Source: JACVRW01 sp963846505 (GTDB lineage Bacteria > Actinomycetota > Thermoleophilia > Solirubrobacterales > Thermoleophilaceae). From it: a stretch of 64,000 nucleotides of DNA. Shown here piece by piece: positions 24,285 through 33,900 of this stretch (its first letter is position 1; every line of letters starts with the position of its first letter). Position numbers and translations under genes: made by a program. Under the pieces are notes generated by a model. That model was not told where the DNA came from. It searched no databases and saw only the letters and a list, made by a program, of their open reading frames with translations. The stretch is taken from assembly GCA_963846505.1 (NCBI GenBank), contig CAWJWD010000004.1, positions 744,001 to 808,000 on the forward strand, given 5' to 3'.

Positions 24285-24298
24285 TTAGACAAGGCTAA
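24285..24298. promoter_or_regulatory. DtxR/MntR-type operator
   Basis: TTAG-ACAAGG-CTAA matches the core of known DtxR/IdeR boxes (TTAGGTTAGGCTAA) at 11 of 14 positions. It stands 42 bases before the oxidase start in an unusually AT-rich gap. The operon encodes a DtxR-family protein, so autoregulation is likely. It also lies near the divergent ygfZ promoter. Confidence 0.6.
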
Positions 24299-24311
24299 AA
24301 ATCTGCGGCGA

Positions 24312-24317
24312 TACTCT
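24312..24317 (+). promoter_or_regulatory. -10 box of ygfZ
   Basis: TACTCT ends 7 bases before GTG24325, so the mRNA is probably leaderless. Confidence 0.5.
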
Positions 24318-24324
24318 CGGATGC

Positions 24325-25230
24325 GTGATCGCCGTCGACGAGTACGAGCTGCTGCGATCCGGCGTCGGCGCCGTGGATCGCTCCGACCGCGCCAAGCTGC
24401 TGCTGCGCGGCGGCGAGGCCGTCGACTTCCTGCAGGGTCAGGTGTCCAACGACGTGGAGGGCCTCGCTCCGGGCGAGGGCTGCTACGCCGTCGTGCTCAA
24501 CCACAAGGGCAAGCTGCGCACCGACCTGCGCATCCTGCGCGGCGAGGACTGGCTGCTGGTCGACACGGAGGCGATCGGCCACGCGGTGCTCACGCACATG
24601 GCCAAGACCTACAGCCTCGGCCGCGACGTGCAGTGGGAGGACGTGACCGAGTCGCGCGCACTCGTGTCGCTGCTGGGCCCGGATGCCCGCCAGGCGCTCG
24701 ACGTCGCGCCGCCGCAGGCCGAGCACGCCTTCGTGCAGGGCGACCACGGGATCTACGTGGCGACCGACCTCGGCGTGGACGTGATCGGCCCGCCGGACCT
24801 CGCCGCCGAGCTGGGCGTCGAGCCGGTGTCCCCCGAGGCCGCGGAGTGCCTGCGGGTCGAGTCCGGTCGCCCTCGGCTCGGCTACGACATGGACGCCGAC
24901 ACGATGCCGCAGGAGGCGGGCATCAACGAGCGCGCCGTCGACTTCACCAAGGGCTGCTACGTCGGTCAGGAGACGGTCGCCCGGCTGCACTACAAGGGCA
25001 AGCCGAACCGCCACCTGCGCGGCCTGCGCCTGAGCGAGCCGGTCGAGCGCGGCACGGAGCTGCGTCTCGGCGACAAGGTCGTCGGCCGGGTGGCCTCGAC
25101 CTGCGTCTCCCCCCGCTTCGGCCCGATCGCGCTGGCGCTCGTGCGCCGCGAGGCCGCTCCCGGCGATCGGCTGGCCGTGGACGGCGGCGCCGAGGCGACG
25201 GTCGTCGAGCTGCCGTTCGCCGAGTCCTAG
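24325..25230 (+). CDS. ygfZ: YgfZ/GcvT-like folate-binding protein
   Basis: The 301-residue protein carries KGCYVGQE near residue 210, the hallmark of YgfZ proteins, which bind tetrahydrofolate and help maintain certain iron-sulfur enzymes. DFLQGQVSNDV near the N-terminus is also conserved. GTG24325 follows the -10 box by 7 bases. It is divergent from the metal operon. Confidence 0.87.
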   Translation: MIAVDEYELLRSGVGAVDRSDRAKLLLRGGEAVDFLQGQVSNDVEGLAPGEGCYAVVLNHKGKLRTDLRILRGEDWLLVDTEAIGHAVLTHMAKTYSLGRDVQWEDVTESRALVSLLGPDARQALDVAPPQAEHAFVQGDHGIYVATDLGVDVIGPPDLAAELGVEPVSPEAAECLRVESGRPRLGYDMDADTMPQEAGINERAVDFTKGCYVGQETVARLHYKGKPNRHLRGLRLSEPVERGTELRLGDKVVGRVASTCVSPRFGPIALALVRREAAPGDRLAVDGGAEATVVELPFAES

Positions 25231-25273
25231 CGCCGCGGCGGCTCATTTGGCGCGCGCGGGGCGCCGGGTGGGG

Positions 25274-25279
25274 TAGATT
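25274..25279 (+). promoter_or_regulatory. -10 box of the small lipoprotein gene
   Basis: TAGATT ends 7 bases before GTG25287, indicating a leaderless mRNA and fixing the start. Confidence 0.55.
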
Positions 25280-25286
25280 GGCCGCC

Positions 25287-25709
25287 GTGACGACGCGCGT
25301 CGCCCGAGGCGCGGTGGTGGTCCTGACGTTCGGGGTGCTGCTGGGAGCCTGCGGGGAGGAGACCTTCGAGAACACGCCGCGACCGCCGGTGGGCGTCGTG
25401 CTGAGCGGCGTGATCCACGACGACGGCGTGACCGTCTCGCCCGTGGAGGTCGGCGCCGGTCCGATCTCGATCACGATCGCCAACCAGACCGACGCCAAGC
25501 ACACGATCACGCTCGAGGGTGGGTCGGTGCGCGAGCAGGTCGGTCCGATCGGGCCGGCCGACACGGCCACGATCAAGCGCGACCTCTCCCCCGGGGACTA
25601 CGAGGTGCGCGCCGGCTCGGAGAAGGCCGTGCGCAAGGAGATCCCGCCCGCCACGCTGACGATCGGCAAGGAGCGGCCGGACTCCAACGACGAGCTGTTG
25701 ATGCCGTAG
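25287..25709 (+). CDS. Small lipoprotein with cupredoxin-like fold
   Basis: This gene encodes 140 residues. The signal peptide ends in GVLLGACGEE, with the lipobox cysteine at about residue 20. The mature part (PISITIANQTDAKHTITLEGG, then DLSPGDYEVRAG) reads as a beta sandwich of the cupredoxin type, but no copper-binding cysteine is present. Probably a cell-surface lipoprotein of unknown role. Start fixed by the -10 box. Confidence 0.65.
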   Translation: MTTRVARGAVVVLTFGVLLGACGEETFENTPRPPVGVVLSGVIHDDGVTVSPVEVGAGPISITIANQTDAKHTITLEGGSVREQVGPIGPADTATIKRDLSPGDYEVRAGSEKAVRKEIPPATLTIGKERPDSNDELLMP

Positions 25710-25758
25710 CCGGCGCGGCCGGCCGCAGTGCAGCCCGCGCCGTCGCACGTGGCGACTG

Positions 25759-27082
25759 CTACAGCTCGAGCTGGTCGTCGCGCGGCGGCGCGGCGGACTC
25801 GTCCGGCGGGCCGAGCACGAGCGCGTCCACGTCTTCGAGGTGCCCGCGCACGCGGTTGGCGAGGTCCTCGACGATGTCGTAGGCGCGGTCGATGTTGGTG
25901 CGCGCGCCCGTGAGCTGGTTCTTGACCTTGCGCACGTCCTCCATCGCCGCCAGCGCGCGCTCGACGAGGTCGTGGACCGCGGACGGGTCGACGCCTCCGT
26001 CGCGGTTGCGCGACATCAGCACGCGCGCCCGCGCGAGCCGGTAGGCGACCTCCAGCGACAGCCGCGAGCCGTCGGACGGGTCGTACTCGGCGATCAGCTT
26101 GTCGCCGTTGTACTCGCGCAGCGGCTGGAGCTTCGCGGGCAGCTCCTCCTCGCCCGGGATCACGAGCACCGCGAAGTCCGCCTCGCGCTGCTCCATCGCC
26201 TTGTCGAGCTCCGCCAGCGCGGCCGGCTTTGACAGCCGCCGGTCCTTGGCCTCGAACACGATCCGCCCGCGCGCCGGGCCGTTGCAGGCGTCGATCGAGA
26301 CGACCACGTCCCCGGTCTTGCCGGTGGCGCCGCGCTGGTCCCCGACCGCCTCGGCGAGGTCGCCCTGGGCGACCGCGACGACGTCGAGCGCCTCGGCGAC
26401 GCTCTCCTCGAAGGTGCGCCCCTTGGCCGTGCCGCGCTCGCGCTCGGCCTCGACGGCCTCGAGCTTGTCCTTCTCGTCGCGCAACCCCTGCAGCTGACGC
26501 TCGAGCCCGGCCAGGCGCTCCAGCAGCGCCTGCTGGGTCTGGTGCTGGCGCTCGTCTGCCTGGCGCAGCACGCGGATCGTGCCGGCCTTGAACTCGGCCA
26601 GCGGGTTGCTGCCGTCGGCGGCGGAGAACTGGCGCACCGAGATCCTCGCGCGACTTGGTCAGCGACTCGGCGACCAGCTCGCGCACGCGGTGCTGGACGG
26701 CGGTCGCGCTGCCGTCGGAGAACAGCTTGTCGAGCTCTTGGGCGAGCCGGCCGTTCTCGGGGCCGAAGACCTCGTCGACCTTGCTGCCGAAGTGCTCGGC
26801 GACGGTGCGCGCCTTGTCGGTGAACTCCTTGTCGAGCTGTCGCGCGGCGCGCTCGAACTCCGTCTTGACGTACTCGGCGTTGGCGGCGGCCTGCTCGCGG
26901 TCGAGCACGCGCGCGCCGATCTCGATCGCGTCCCCTACGAGCTTGACCGGGTCCTCGCCGCTGCGTTCGCGATCGCGTACGAGGCGCACCGCCGTCTCGT
27001 CGTCGACGATCAGCCCCTCGATCGCGACGCGGTCGCCGACCACGCGCACCTGCGGGTGCCTGAGTGGAGTTGCCGCTTCCAT
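25759..27082 (-). pseudogene. Coiled-coil protein with nuclease-like domain, frame broken
   Basis: The gene starts at ATG27082. One frame runs to about 26638 (150 residues, ending TKSREDL) and continues in another frame (VRQFSAADGSNPLAEFKAG) to the stop at 25759. Dropping one base from CTCGGTGCG restores a protein of about 441 residues. The middle is a coiled coil (QTQQALLERLAGLERQLQGL). GDVVVSIDACNG with IVFEAKDR is reminiscent of a PD-(D/E)XK nuclease core. TACGGT lies 9 bases before the start. Sequencing error and real decay are both possible; the function is not known. Confidence 0.6.
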
Positions 27083-27091
27083 CGCCGACCC

Positions 27092-27097
27092 ACCGTA
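27092..27097 (-). promoter_or_regulatory. -10 box of the coiled-coil gene
   Basis: TACGGT on the minus strand ends 9 bases before ATG27082, in the 58-base gap after the GST gene. Confidence 0.4.
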
Positions 27098-27140
27098 GGG
27101 CCGGCTCTGGACGGAACGGCCGTGCCCGCCCGGGCGCGCG

Positions 27141-27912
27141 TCAGCCGGTGGCGCCGGCGTGCTCGCGCGTGAAGCGACGCGAGGGCAGCCACTCGCGCGG
27201 GAACACGGGCGGCGTATGGCCCGGGTAGCGCGGCACGAGGCGCTCGGCGTGAGCGGCGACGGCCGGGTGCGAGTCGATCAGCGGCCGTAGGTCGTCGAGG
27301 GTCTGCAGCAGCCGCATGCTGGTCGCGACCTGGTAGTCGGCCACGTTCGGCTGCTCGCCGCCGATCACGCCCTCGTCGAGCAGGGACTGGACACGTTCGA
27401 CCAGTCCCGGCAGGGCGTCCAGGTCACGCCGGACCGCTTCGTCGGTGGCGTGGTTGAGGCGGGCCGCGAGCTGGATCACCGGCGCGCCCATCGTCGCGGC
27501 GAGCGACGCGGGAATGCCCAGATCGGGCATCTTCCAGGTAGAGCTGCATGTCCGAGTGGTCGCGCTTGAGCGCCGCCCAGACGACGCGCCGCGGCACCGG
27601 CTGCAGCACCTCGTCGGCCCACGACTCGGCCCGCTCGACCGCGGCGCGCTGCTCGGGATCGCGCGGCAGCAACGGCGGCTCGGGCACGAGCGCGTCGAGC
27701 GCCCGCGCGATCGCGAGCGTGCCCTGGAAGCGGGCGCCGTCGAGCTTCACGGCCGGCACGGTCATGCGCGGGAAGCCGGCAGCCCGCACGACGCCGCGGT
27801 GGACGCCGGCGACGAGGTCGATGCGGCGCACCTCGATGCCCTTGCGCTCGAGCATCAGCTCGGCCGCGAGCGACGGGTGCGAGCCCGGGACGCCGAAGAG
27901 CGTGGCCCTCAT
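27141..27912 (-). pseudogene. Glutathione S-transferase-like protein, frame broken
   Basis: From ATG27912 the N-terminal thioredoxin-like domain reads ATLFGVPGSHPSLAAELML and FPRMTVPAVKLDG, as in GST-fold proteins (binding of the thiol by the cis-Pro in MTVPAV). The frame breaks at about 27531 (GGAAG should probably be GGAG). The second frame (MPDLGIPASLAATMG) then gives the all-helical C-terminal domain to the stop at 27141. Restored length is about 256. TAGGCT ends 7 bases before the start. Substrate unknown. Confidence 0.65.
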
Positions 27913-27919
27913 GTGGCCC

Positions 27920-27925
27920 AGCCTA
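27920..27925 (-). promoter_or_regulatory. -10 box of the GST-like gene
   Basis: TAGGCT on the minus strand ends 7 bases before ATG27912. Its TAG is also the stop codon of the upstream glycosyltransferase gene. Confidence 0.5.
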
Positions 27926-29551
27926 CGCCGTGGCGACGTGGCGTGCGCCGACGAGCGCCCGCAGCTCGCGGTCGCTCGGCGCCAGCACGTCGATGCCCGC
28001 CGCCCGTGCCGCGCGGGCGTGTCCGGGCGCGGCTCCGGGCAGTTCGACGTAGGCGCCCATGGCGGCGTGCAGCGCTCGATCGTGGTCCGGACCGACGGGC
28101 GGCACGAGCAGCGTGACGTCCGCTGCCGCGTCGAGGTCGACGCCGGCGCGCTCGGCGGCTGCGGCGGTGCGCTCCAGCAACTCGGGCGGCTCGCCGTCGG
28201 CGGCGCTGCCGACCAGGAGATAGAGGCATGCGCTCGTGCCGACGGGCGCGGCGGACGACCAGGCGTCGAGCAACTCGGCGAGACGGTCGTCCTCGGCACG
28301 CCAGGCAGGGGCGGCGAGCACGCGCAGATCGACCTCCTCGTCGAAGTCGATCGCGACGGACGGGGCGGCGACGATCTTGGGCTCGCTCCGATGGCGACTC
28401 CCTCGATCCTTCGCGACCACGGAGCCGTCGCCCGCAGCGCCGGTTCCACCGGCGAGCGCTTCGATGCGCCCGCGGTACCGGGCGGCGATTGCATCCCACG
28501 AGTAGTCGCGCACCGCCTCGGCGGCTGCGGCGCCGCGCAGCGACGACGACCGCCCTCGTCGCCGGCCGCCTCGCGCAGCAGCTCCACGAGCGCGTCCACG
28601 TCCGGCTCCAGCTGCCACGGCACGCCGACCGTCTCCCAGTCGTCCACCCGGGCCTCGTCGAAGTGGCGGCGGACGGAGGGGATGCGCCAGCCGGCGCCCT
28701 CGGGGCAGAACTCGTCGGTCGGGCCGCCGGCGGTGACGATCGTCGGCAGCCCGCAGGCCATCGCCTCCAGCACCGGCATGCCGAAGCCCTCGCCGCGATA
28801 GGGGTGCACGAGCACGTCGCAGGCGCGGTAGAGGGCGGCCATCTCGTGCTCGGACAGCTCGTCGTCGAGCAGCAGCACGCGCGGCAATGCGCCGGACTCG
28901 GCGTACGCGCGCAGGTCGTCGCGGCCGGCGGCGCGGCGGTAGACGCCGCCGACGCCGAAGTCCTTGACCACGAGCGTCACGTCCTCGCGGCCGGCGAAGG
29001 CGCGGCGCCAGGCATCGAGCAGCAGGTCGGGCCCCTTGCGCGCGACCAGACCGCCGACGAACAGGAAGCGCAGACCCGGCGCCCCGTCCAGCGGGAGCGC
29101 GTCGCCGTCGGGACGGAAGCGGTCGACGTCGACGCCGTTGGGCAGCACGCGCACGCGTTCGGGATCGACGCCGGACTCGACGTACATCGCCGCGCACGAA
29201 CTCGCTCGGAACCCACAGCTCGTCGACGTTCGCCTCGATCTGCTCGACCCAGTCGCGCGGCACGGTGCCGTACTCCCACGGCTGGATCACGGCGAGCCGG
29301 CCGGAGGTCGCGGGGCGCAGGTCCGGCGGCCACTGGTGTCGCACCTCGAGCTCGGCGCCGTGCGCCAGCGGCGGGTCGAGCGTGCGCCCGTCGCGCGCGA
29401 CGCGTTGCAGCGGCAGGTCGAGCCGCTCGCCCACGCGCTGGTTGATGATCGAGAGGCTGGTGGAGCGCGTGTGGTCGCCCACCCAGCGCACCGCGGGTCC
29501 AGAGCTGCCGCGCTTCAGGCTCGGCGACGCTGGCGGCGGAGACCGTCGCAC
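27923..29551 (-). pseudogene. GT4-type glycosyltransferase, two frame breaks
   Basis: The N-terminus (VRWVGDHTRSTSLSIINQRV, then WEYGTVPRDWVEQI and ELWVPSEFVR) shifts frame at about 29188-29193 into VESGVDPERVRVLPNGVDVD. The GT4 acceptor/donor core follows (FVGGLVARKGPDLLLDAW, HPYRGEGFGMPVLEAMACGL). A second break at about 28552 returns to the first frame (AVRDYSWDAIAARYRGRI) for a C-terminal region of about 200 residues to 27923. The +1 and -1 changes cancel out. With both repaired the gene is full length. Start uncertain: GTG29551 overlaps the upstream glycosyltransferase gene. Confidence 0.65.
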
Positions 29552-30813
29552 CGACAGCCTCGCCCTCGCGACGGTCGCGCTCCGGCGTAGTAGGCCTCCA
29601 GCTCATCCACGTACTCGCCAAACGGTCGTGGCGCCTCGATGCCGTCCTGCAGCCGCTCCAGCAGTCCTTCCTCCCCGGCGAGCCGCTCGAGCTGGCGTGC
29701 GAGGTCGTCGACGTCGAGGCCGTCGAAGAGCAGGCCGTCCTGTTCGTGGCGCACCGCCTCGGGCAGCCCGCCCAAACGCGGTGCCAGCAGCGGCACGCGG
29801 CCGGCGAGACACTCGGCCGCCATCAGCGGCGCGCAGTCCCACCACAGGGACGGCATCGCGGCGGCGTCGACGCCGGCCAGCAGCGCGGGCAGCTCGTCGT
29901 GGGCGAAGTGGCCGCTGAGCTCGAGCGCACCGCGCCCGTCGAGCGCCTCGAGCTTGCGTGCGAACGCAGCCGGCACCTCGCCGTGGATCTTCACGCGCAC
30001 GTCGCAGTCGGCGCGCTGGGCGGCCTCGACCAGCAGCTGCGGGCCCTTGTGCCAGTAGGCGGAGCCGAAGAAGGCGACCGTCAGGGGACCGCCCGCGCGG
30101 CCGGGGGCGCGCTCGCGCCCGAGCGTGTTCCAGACCTGCTCGGCGGCGGGCATCGCCTGGCGCACGACGTCGATCTGCTCGGCCGGATAGCCCTGCGCGA
30201 TCAGCGTGCGGCGCACCGCCTCCGAAACCGCCATGCAGGCCTCGATCGACCGTGCGAAGCGGCCGCGGATGCCGGCCAAGCGCTCCTGATGGCCGAGCCG
30301 GTCGTGCGAGCCGACGCAGTCCGCGCAGTCGCCGCCGCGGTCGCCGGGGCCGCCGCACATGGAGCCCTCGCCGTCGAGCAGGTAGGCGCGCGGGCAGATC
30401 AGCCAGTAGTTGTGGGTCGAGAAGTAGGCCGGCAGGCCGCGCGCGGCGGTCTCGTCGAGCAGCGCGGCGCCGAGGTTGTGCAGGTTGTGGAAGTGCACGA
30501 CGTCCGGCTCGACGGCGTCGAGCGTCGCGGCGAAGGCACGCGTGATCGGCGGGTCGTCGAGCTCGCGCCAGGGGTTGCCGAGGTCGAGCATCCGATGCGG
30601 GCGGTTGTGGACGGCGACCAGGCGCACGCCGTCCTGCTCCCACTCCCGGACCTCGTACGGCCGGCCACCGGTGTCGCGGACGGCCGGGTGGAAGACGGTG
30701 ACGTCCCAGCCGCGGCGGGCGAGCTCCTTCGAGACCTCACGGGGCACGATCGTGCCGCCGCCGGCGTCGTCGTAGCCGTACGACGTCATGACGATGCGCG
30801 GGGAACGCGTCAC
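29515..30813 (-). CDS. GT4-family glycosyltransferase
   Basis: The 432-residue protein has a GT-B fold. SYGYDDAGGGTIVPREVSKE at the N-terminus is the acceptor-side glycine loop. DVVHFHNLHNLG, STHNYWLICPRAYL and a Cys-rich loop (CGGPGDRGGDCADC) follow, and PLMAAECLAGRVPLLAP is the nucleotide-sugar site with its EX7E-type glutamate. The last 25 residues are Arg-rich and look like out-of-frame sequence. The gene may originally have run on into the next one. Start GTG30813. Cytoplasmic or membrane-associated sugar transfer to a surface glycan is likely. Confidence 0.8.
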   Translation of the reverse strand: MTRSPRIVMTSYGYDDAGGGTIVPREVSKELARRGWDVTVFHPAVRDTGGRPYEVREWEQDGVRLVAVHNRPHRMLDLGNPWRELDDPPITRAFAATLDAVEPDVVHFHNLHNLGAALLDETAARGLPAYFSTHNYWLICPRAYLLDGEGSMCGGPGDRGGDCADCVGSHDRLGHQERLAGIRGRFARSIEACMAVSEAVRRTLIAQGYPAEQIDVVRQAMPAAEQVWNTLGRERAPGRAGGPLTVAFFGSAYWHKGPQLLVEAAQRADCDVRVKIHGEVPAAFARKLEALDGRGALELSGHFAHDELPALLAGVDAAAMPSLWWDCAPLMAAECLAGRVPLLAPRLGGLPEAVRHEQDGLLFDGLDVDDLARQLERLAGEEGLLERLQDGIEAPRPFGEYVDELEAYYAGARPSRGRGCRCDGLRRQRRRA

Positions 30814-30909
30814 GCCCGAGTGATCGGCGCTCGCCGGGGGCGCTTGAGGGCTGGGCGCGCGGCGGCGCGGACTTCAGCGCGCACGAGGACGGTCGATCAC
30901 CCGGGCGAG

Positions 30910-33900
30910 GTGGTCCCCGCCCTCTCGATCGTGGTCGTCGCCTACGGCAAGCGCCCGTACAGCGAGCGCTGCCTGGAGAGCCTCGACGCCGCCTTCGGCA
31001 AGCGGCTCGGCCGCGACGTCGAGCTGGTGCTCGTCGACAACGCCTCGCCCGACGACACGCTCGAGCTGTTCCGTGCCTGGGAGCCGCGGGCACGGGTGCT
31101 GGAGCTGCCCGAGAACCGCAACTTCGCCGGCGGCTACAACGCCGGGGCCGCCGCCGCGCGCGGCGAGACCCTCGTGCTGCTCAACAACGACACGCGCGTG
31201 CCGCCCGGCGCGCTGGAGGTGCTCGCCGAGCAGGCCCGGGAGCCGGACGTCGGACTCGTCGGCGTGCGGCTCGAATATCCGGACGGACGCCTGCAGCACG
31301 GTGGCTTCGGCTGGCGCGCCGGCACGAGCGGCCTGATCCCCTACCACCTGTTCCAGTGGGATCGCGCGGACCTGCCCGCCGCCCGCTGCTCGTTCGACCT
31401 CGACTCGGTCACCGCCGCCTGCATCGCCACCCGGCGCGAGCTCTTCTGCGAGCTCGGCGGCTTCGACGAGGGCTTCGTCAACGGCTGGGAGGACGTCGAC
31501 CTCTGCCTGCGGGTGCGCTCGCGCGGCCTGCGCGTGGTCTACCGCGGCGACGTGAGCGTGATCCACGACGAGGGCGGCACGAGCGGCGGCAACTACTCCT
31601 CGAACGACAACGTGCGCCTGTTCGCCTCGCGCTGGGGCGAGCTGCTGGAGCCCGACGACGAGCTGCTGCGCACCGTCTTCGACGCCGAGGCCAACCCGCT
31701 GATCGACGCCGGCGTGCGCGGCGCCCGCCACCCGCGCGGCGCCGAGCTGGTGGTCGAAGGACACCTCAGCGGCCTCTCGCCCGAGGGCGACGAGGCCCGC
31801 GCCCTGCTCGCCGCGCTCGAAGCCGCCGGCCACGAGCCGGCCGGCCGGGACGTCGCGGACACCGCCGTCAGCCCTCGCCTCGACGTCGCCGAGCGCGAGC
31901 GCCTGACCGCCGCCTTGGCCCGTCCCGCCCGGCCCCTTGCACGCACCGTGCGCGTCGAGGCCGCAACCGAGCCTGCGTGGCCGCCACCAATCGCTCCGTA
32001 CCCAGCCCGTCCGGGCGGCGAAGGCCTGCTCGCAGTCCTGCCGGCCCACGATCTTGCGCGCAGCGAGCTCGTCCTCGACGCACTGCCGCACACCGCGGTG
32101 ACGCTGCTTCCAACGGCCTGCACCCCGATGCTCGAGGCGCTCGCTGCGGAGCATGCACCCCGGGCCGAGCTGCTCGACCCGATCTCCTCCGAAGCGGCCT
32201 TCGCCGAGCTGGCGAGCCGCTTCGACGTTGTCCTTTGCGCTGACTCCGACGACGTCCGCCAGCGGCGAGCGCTGGTCGCCGCCGCGACCGGTGCGCTGCC
32301 CCTCGTGCTCGCTCCCGGCCCCGCAACGGCGGTGCTCGGGATTGAAGCCGTCCCCGCGGAGTCGACCGCCCTAGAGGACGTCCTAGAGAAGGCCCTCGTC
32401 AGGGCAGACGCCGACGAAGCGGGGAGTAACCGCGATGCGGCCGGGCTGACCGACGACGACTCGGAGCGGGCGCGGCGCCGGGAGCTCGTGCGTGATCGCT
32501 GCGATCTCCAGACCATCGGCGAGCTGGCGGCCTCGGCTGCTCGATCGCCAAGTGGTCGGGCGCCCGACCCTGAGCGCCCCTCGATCCTCGTCGTCAACGC
32601 CAGCCCGCCGACGCCGGACGTGAACTCCGCCTCGGTGCGGCTGCGACGGCTGCTGGAGCTGATGCTCGATCAGGGCTACGACGTCACCTTCGTCGGTCGC
32701 GACGGACGTGACCACGAGCGCCAGCTGGCCGAGCTCGACACGCTCGGGATCGAGGCGTACGCCACCGACCCGGAGCGACTGGCGGCGCGCGGCCGCGCGG
32801 TACTGGCACCGCCGCTCGACCTCGAGGCGATCCTCGCCGAGCGCTTCCACGACATCGCCTGGCTGGTCACTTGGCACGTCGCCGAGCAGTACCTGCCCGA
32901 AGTCCGCCGCCACTCCCCCCTGACGCGCGTGGTCGTCGACTCTGAGGACGTGCACTTCCTGCGCGAGCTGCGCGGCGCCGAGCTCTCCGACGACCCGGCC
33001 GAGCGCGAGCGCGCCGAGGCGACGCGCGTGCGCGAGCAGGCCGTCTACGCCCAGGCGGACGCGCTCGTCGCCGTCAGCGAGCAGGACGCAACGGTCCTGT
33101 CCGAGCTCGCTCCGGGCATCCCCACCGCCGTGGTCTCGAACATCCACGACCCGGAGCCGGCGGGACCGGGCTTCGAGGAGCGCGCCGGGCTGCTGTTCGT
33201 CGGCAGCTTCTGGCACGCGCCGAACGTCGACGCCGTGCTCTGGCTCGCCCACGAGGTGCTGCCGCTCATACGCGAGCGACTGCCCAACGTGCGCGTGCGC
33301 ATCGTCGGCGCCGGCGCCCCCGGGCCGATCCGAGCGCTGGCAAGCGACGGGATCGAGATCGCCGGGCAGGTGCCCGACCTGCGCCCCGACCTCGAGTCGG
33401 CGCGCGTCTCGCTCGCGCCGCTGCGCTACGGCGCCGGCGTCAAGGGCAAGGTCGGCGAGGCGATGGCCTTCGGCCTACCCGTGGTCACCACGACGGTCGG
33501 CGCCGAGGGCATGGGCATCGAGCCCGGCCGCCACGCGCTCGTCGCCGACGACCCGCGCGCCTTCGCCGACGCGATCGTGGAGGCCCACGAGCGACGCGAG
33601 CTGTGGAAGCCCCTGCGCGACGCCGGCCGCGAGCTGATCGCCGCCCGCCAGGGCCGAGAGCCGGCCGCCCGTGCGCTCGCCGAGCTGGACGCCCGCCTGC
33701 GCCCGCGCACCACCTACCTCGCGACGCCCGACTGGGGCGACGCCGCCTCGGTGCGCGCCGCGATCGAGCCCTACGTGACTCGCTTCGCCCCGTCTGATCC
33801 GGTCTCGCTGACGCTCTGCACCGGCGCCACAGGCGTCTCCCCCGGCGACGCCTTCGCCGCCGTCACCGCGGCGCTGGCCGAGATCGACCGCGATCCCACG

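Noticed and set aside
29746..30909. Long open frame upstream of the GT2-GT4 fusion, on the plus strand
   Set aside because: It is antisense to a GT4 gene with clear motifs; its translation is low-complexity Arg/Ala and resembles no protein.
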